From the NCBI GenBank assembly GCA_008501655.1, contig QQUK01000270.1:1-5009 (forward strand): DNA of 5,009 bases. The letters run 5' to 3'. The position numbers and the translations under genes are program-made. Of the stretch, positions 5,003 to 5,009 are shown one piece after another (position 1 is the first letter of the stretch; each line of letters opens with the position of its first letter). This DNA comes from Calditrichota bacterium. Lineage in GTDB: Bacteria > Zixibacteria > MSB-5A5 > GN15 > FEB-12. The notes beneath the pieces are model-generated. The model was not told the origin of the DNA. It saw nothing but the letters and a program-made list of their open reading frames with translations, and ran no database searches.

Positions 5003-5009
5003 GGATTGT

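Larger units (their letters stand above)
4601..5009. other. Gene-free, palindrome-rich intergenic region upstream of the channel gene
   Basis: No reading frame here has recognisable protein character. The only open frame of note (4781-4990, +, TTG start) runs straight through inverted repeats and reads as low-quality sequence. The region instead contains at least seven short palindromes or hairpins, listed separately, and runs off the right edge. It includes the presumed promoter of the channel gene, but I see no good -35/-10 pair for it. On the minus strand an oligo-T stretch (7 T) lies about 12-18 nt before the channel's first ATG. Nothing was seen in 4681-4750 beyond AT-rich sequence. Confidence 0.7.

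Noticed and set aside
4641..5009. CRISPR array
   Set aside because: The repeats are of different families, inverted relative to one another and irregularly spaced; there are no uniform direct repeats with equal spacers and no cas gene.

Overview
The window comes from a bacterial chromosome of moderate, roughly 40% GC content with tightly packed genes. The reading frames are continuous and similar in composition throughout. Nothing in it fixes the taxon. A HemG-type haem enzyme, a membrane-anchored export-type protein and a dense intergenic array of palindromic repeats would fit an uncultured diderm lineage, but that is a guess.

Layout: bases 1-489 (+) hold the C-terminal 162 residues of an FAD-dependent protoporphyrinogen oxidase (hemG), cut by the left edge. 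It runs head-on into a block of four minus-strand genes and overlaps the last of them by 9 bp at the stop codons. In transcription order (right to left) the block is: a MscS-family mechanosensitive channel with a long C-terminal coiled coil (3506-4600); an SRPBCC/AHSA1-like protein starting 6 nt after it (3059-3499); a small single-pass membrane protein with a repetitive beta-type ectodomain (2426-2911); and a monovalent cation:proton antiporter with a C-terminal TrkA/RCK-like domain (481-2358). The first two genes look translationally coupled. The third has its own good Shine-Dalgarno sequence after a 147-nt gap. The antiporter follows a 67-nt gap containing a TATAAT box and a perfect 7-bp inverted repeat.

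The channel (release of solutes on hypo-osmotic shock) and the antiporter (Na+ or K+ exchange for H+) point to ion, pH and turgor homeostasis as the shared theme of the minus-strand block. The roles of the SRPBCC and repeat proteins within it are unknown.

Bases 4601-5009 carry no credible gene. They hold a dense set of palindromes: two copies of a CCCAC...GTGGG hairpin in opposite orientations, two GTCGG...CCGAC hairpins, a GCAATGAC-type interspersed repeat, a 12-bp perfect palindrome and further short hairpins running to the right edge. In three of the hairpins a GTAG tetranucleotide sits directly 5' of the palindrome, the layout of REP sequences handled by REP-associated (RAYT/TnpA-REP) transposases. 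This array is the most unusual part of the window; the protein-coding part is largely ordinary. I did not find convincing evidence of a wholly new system.
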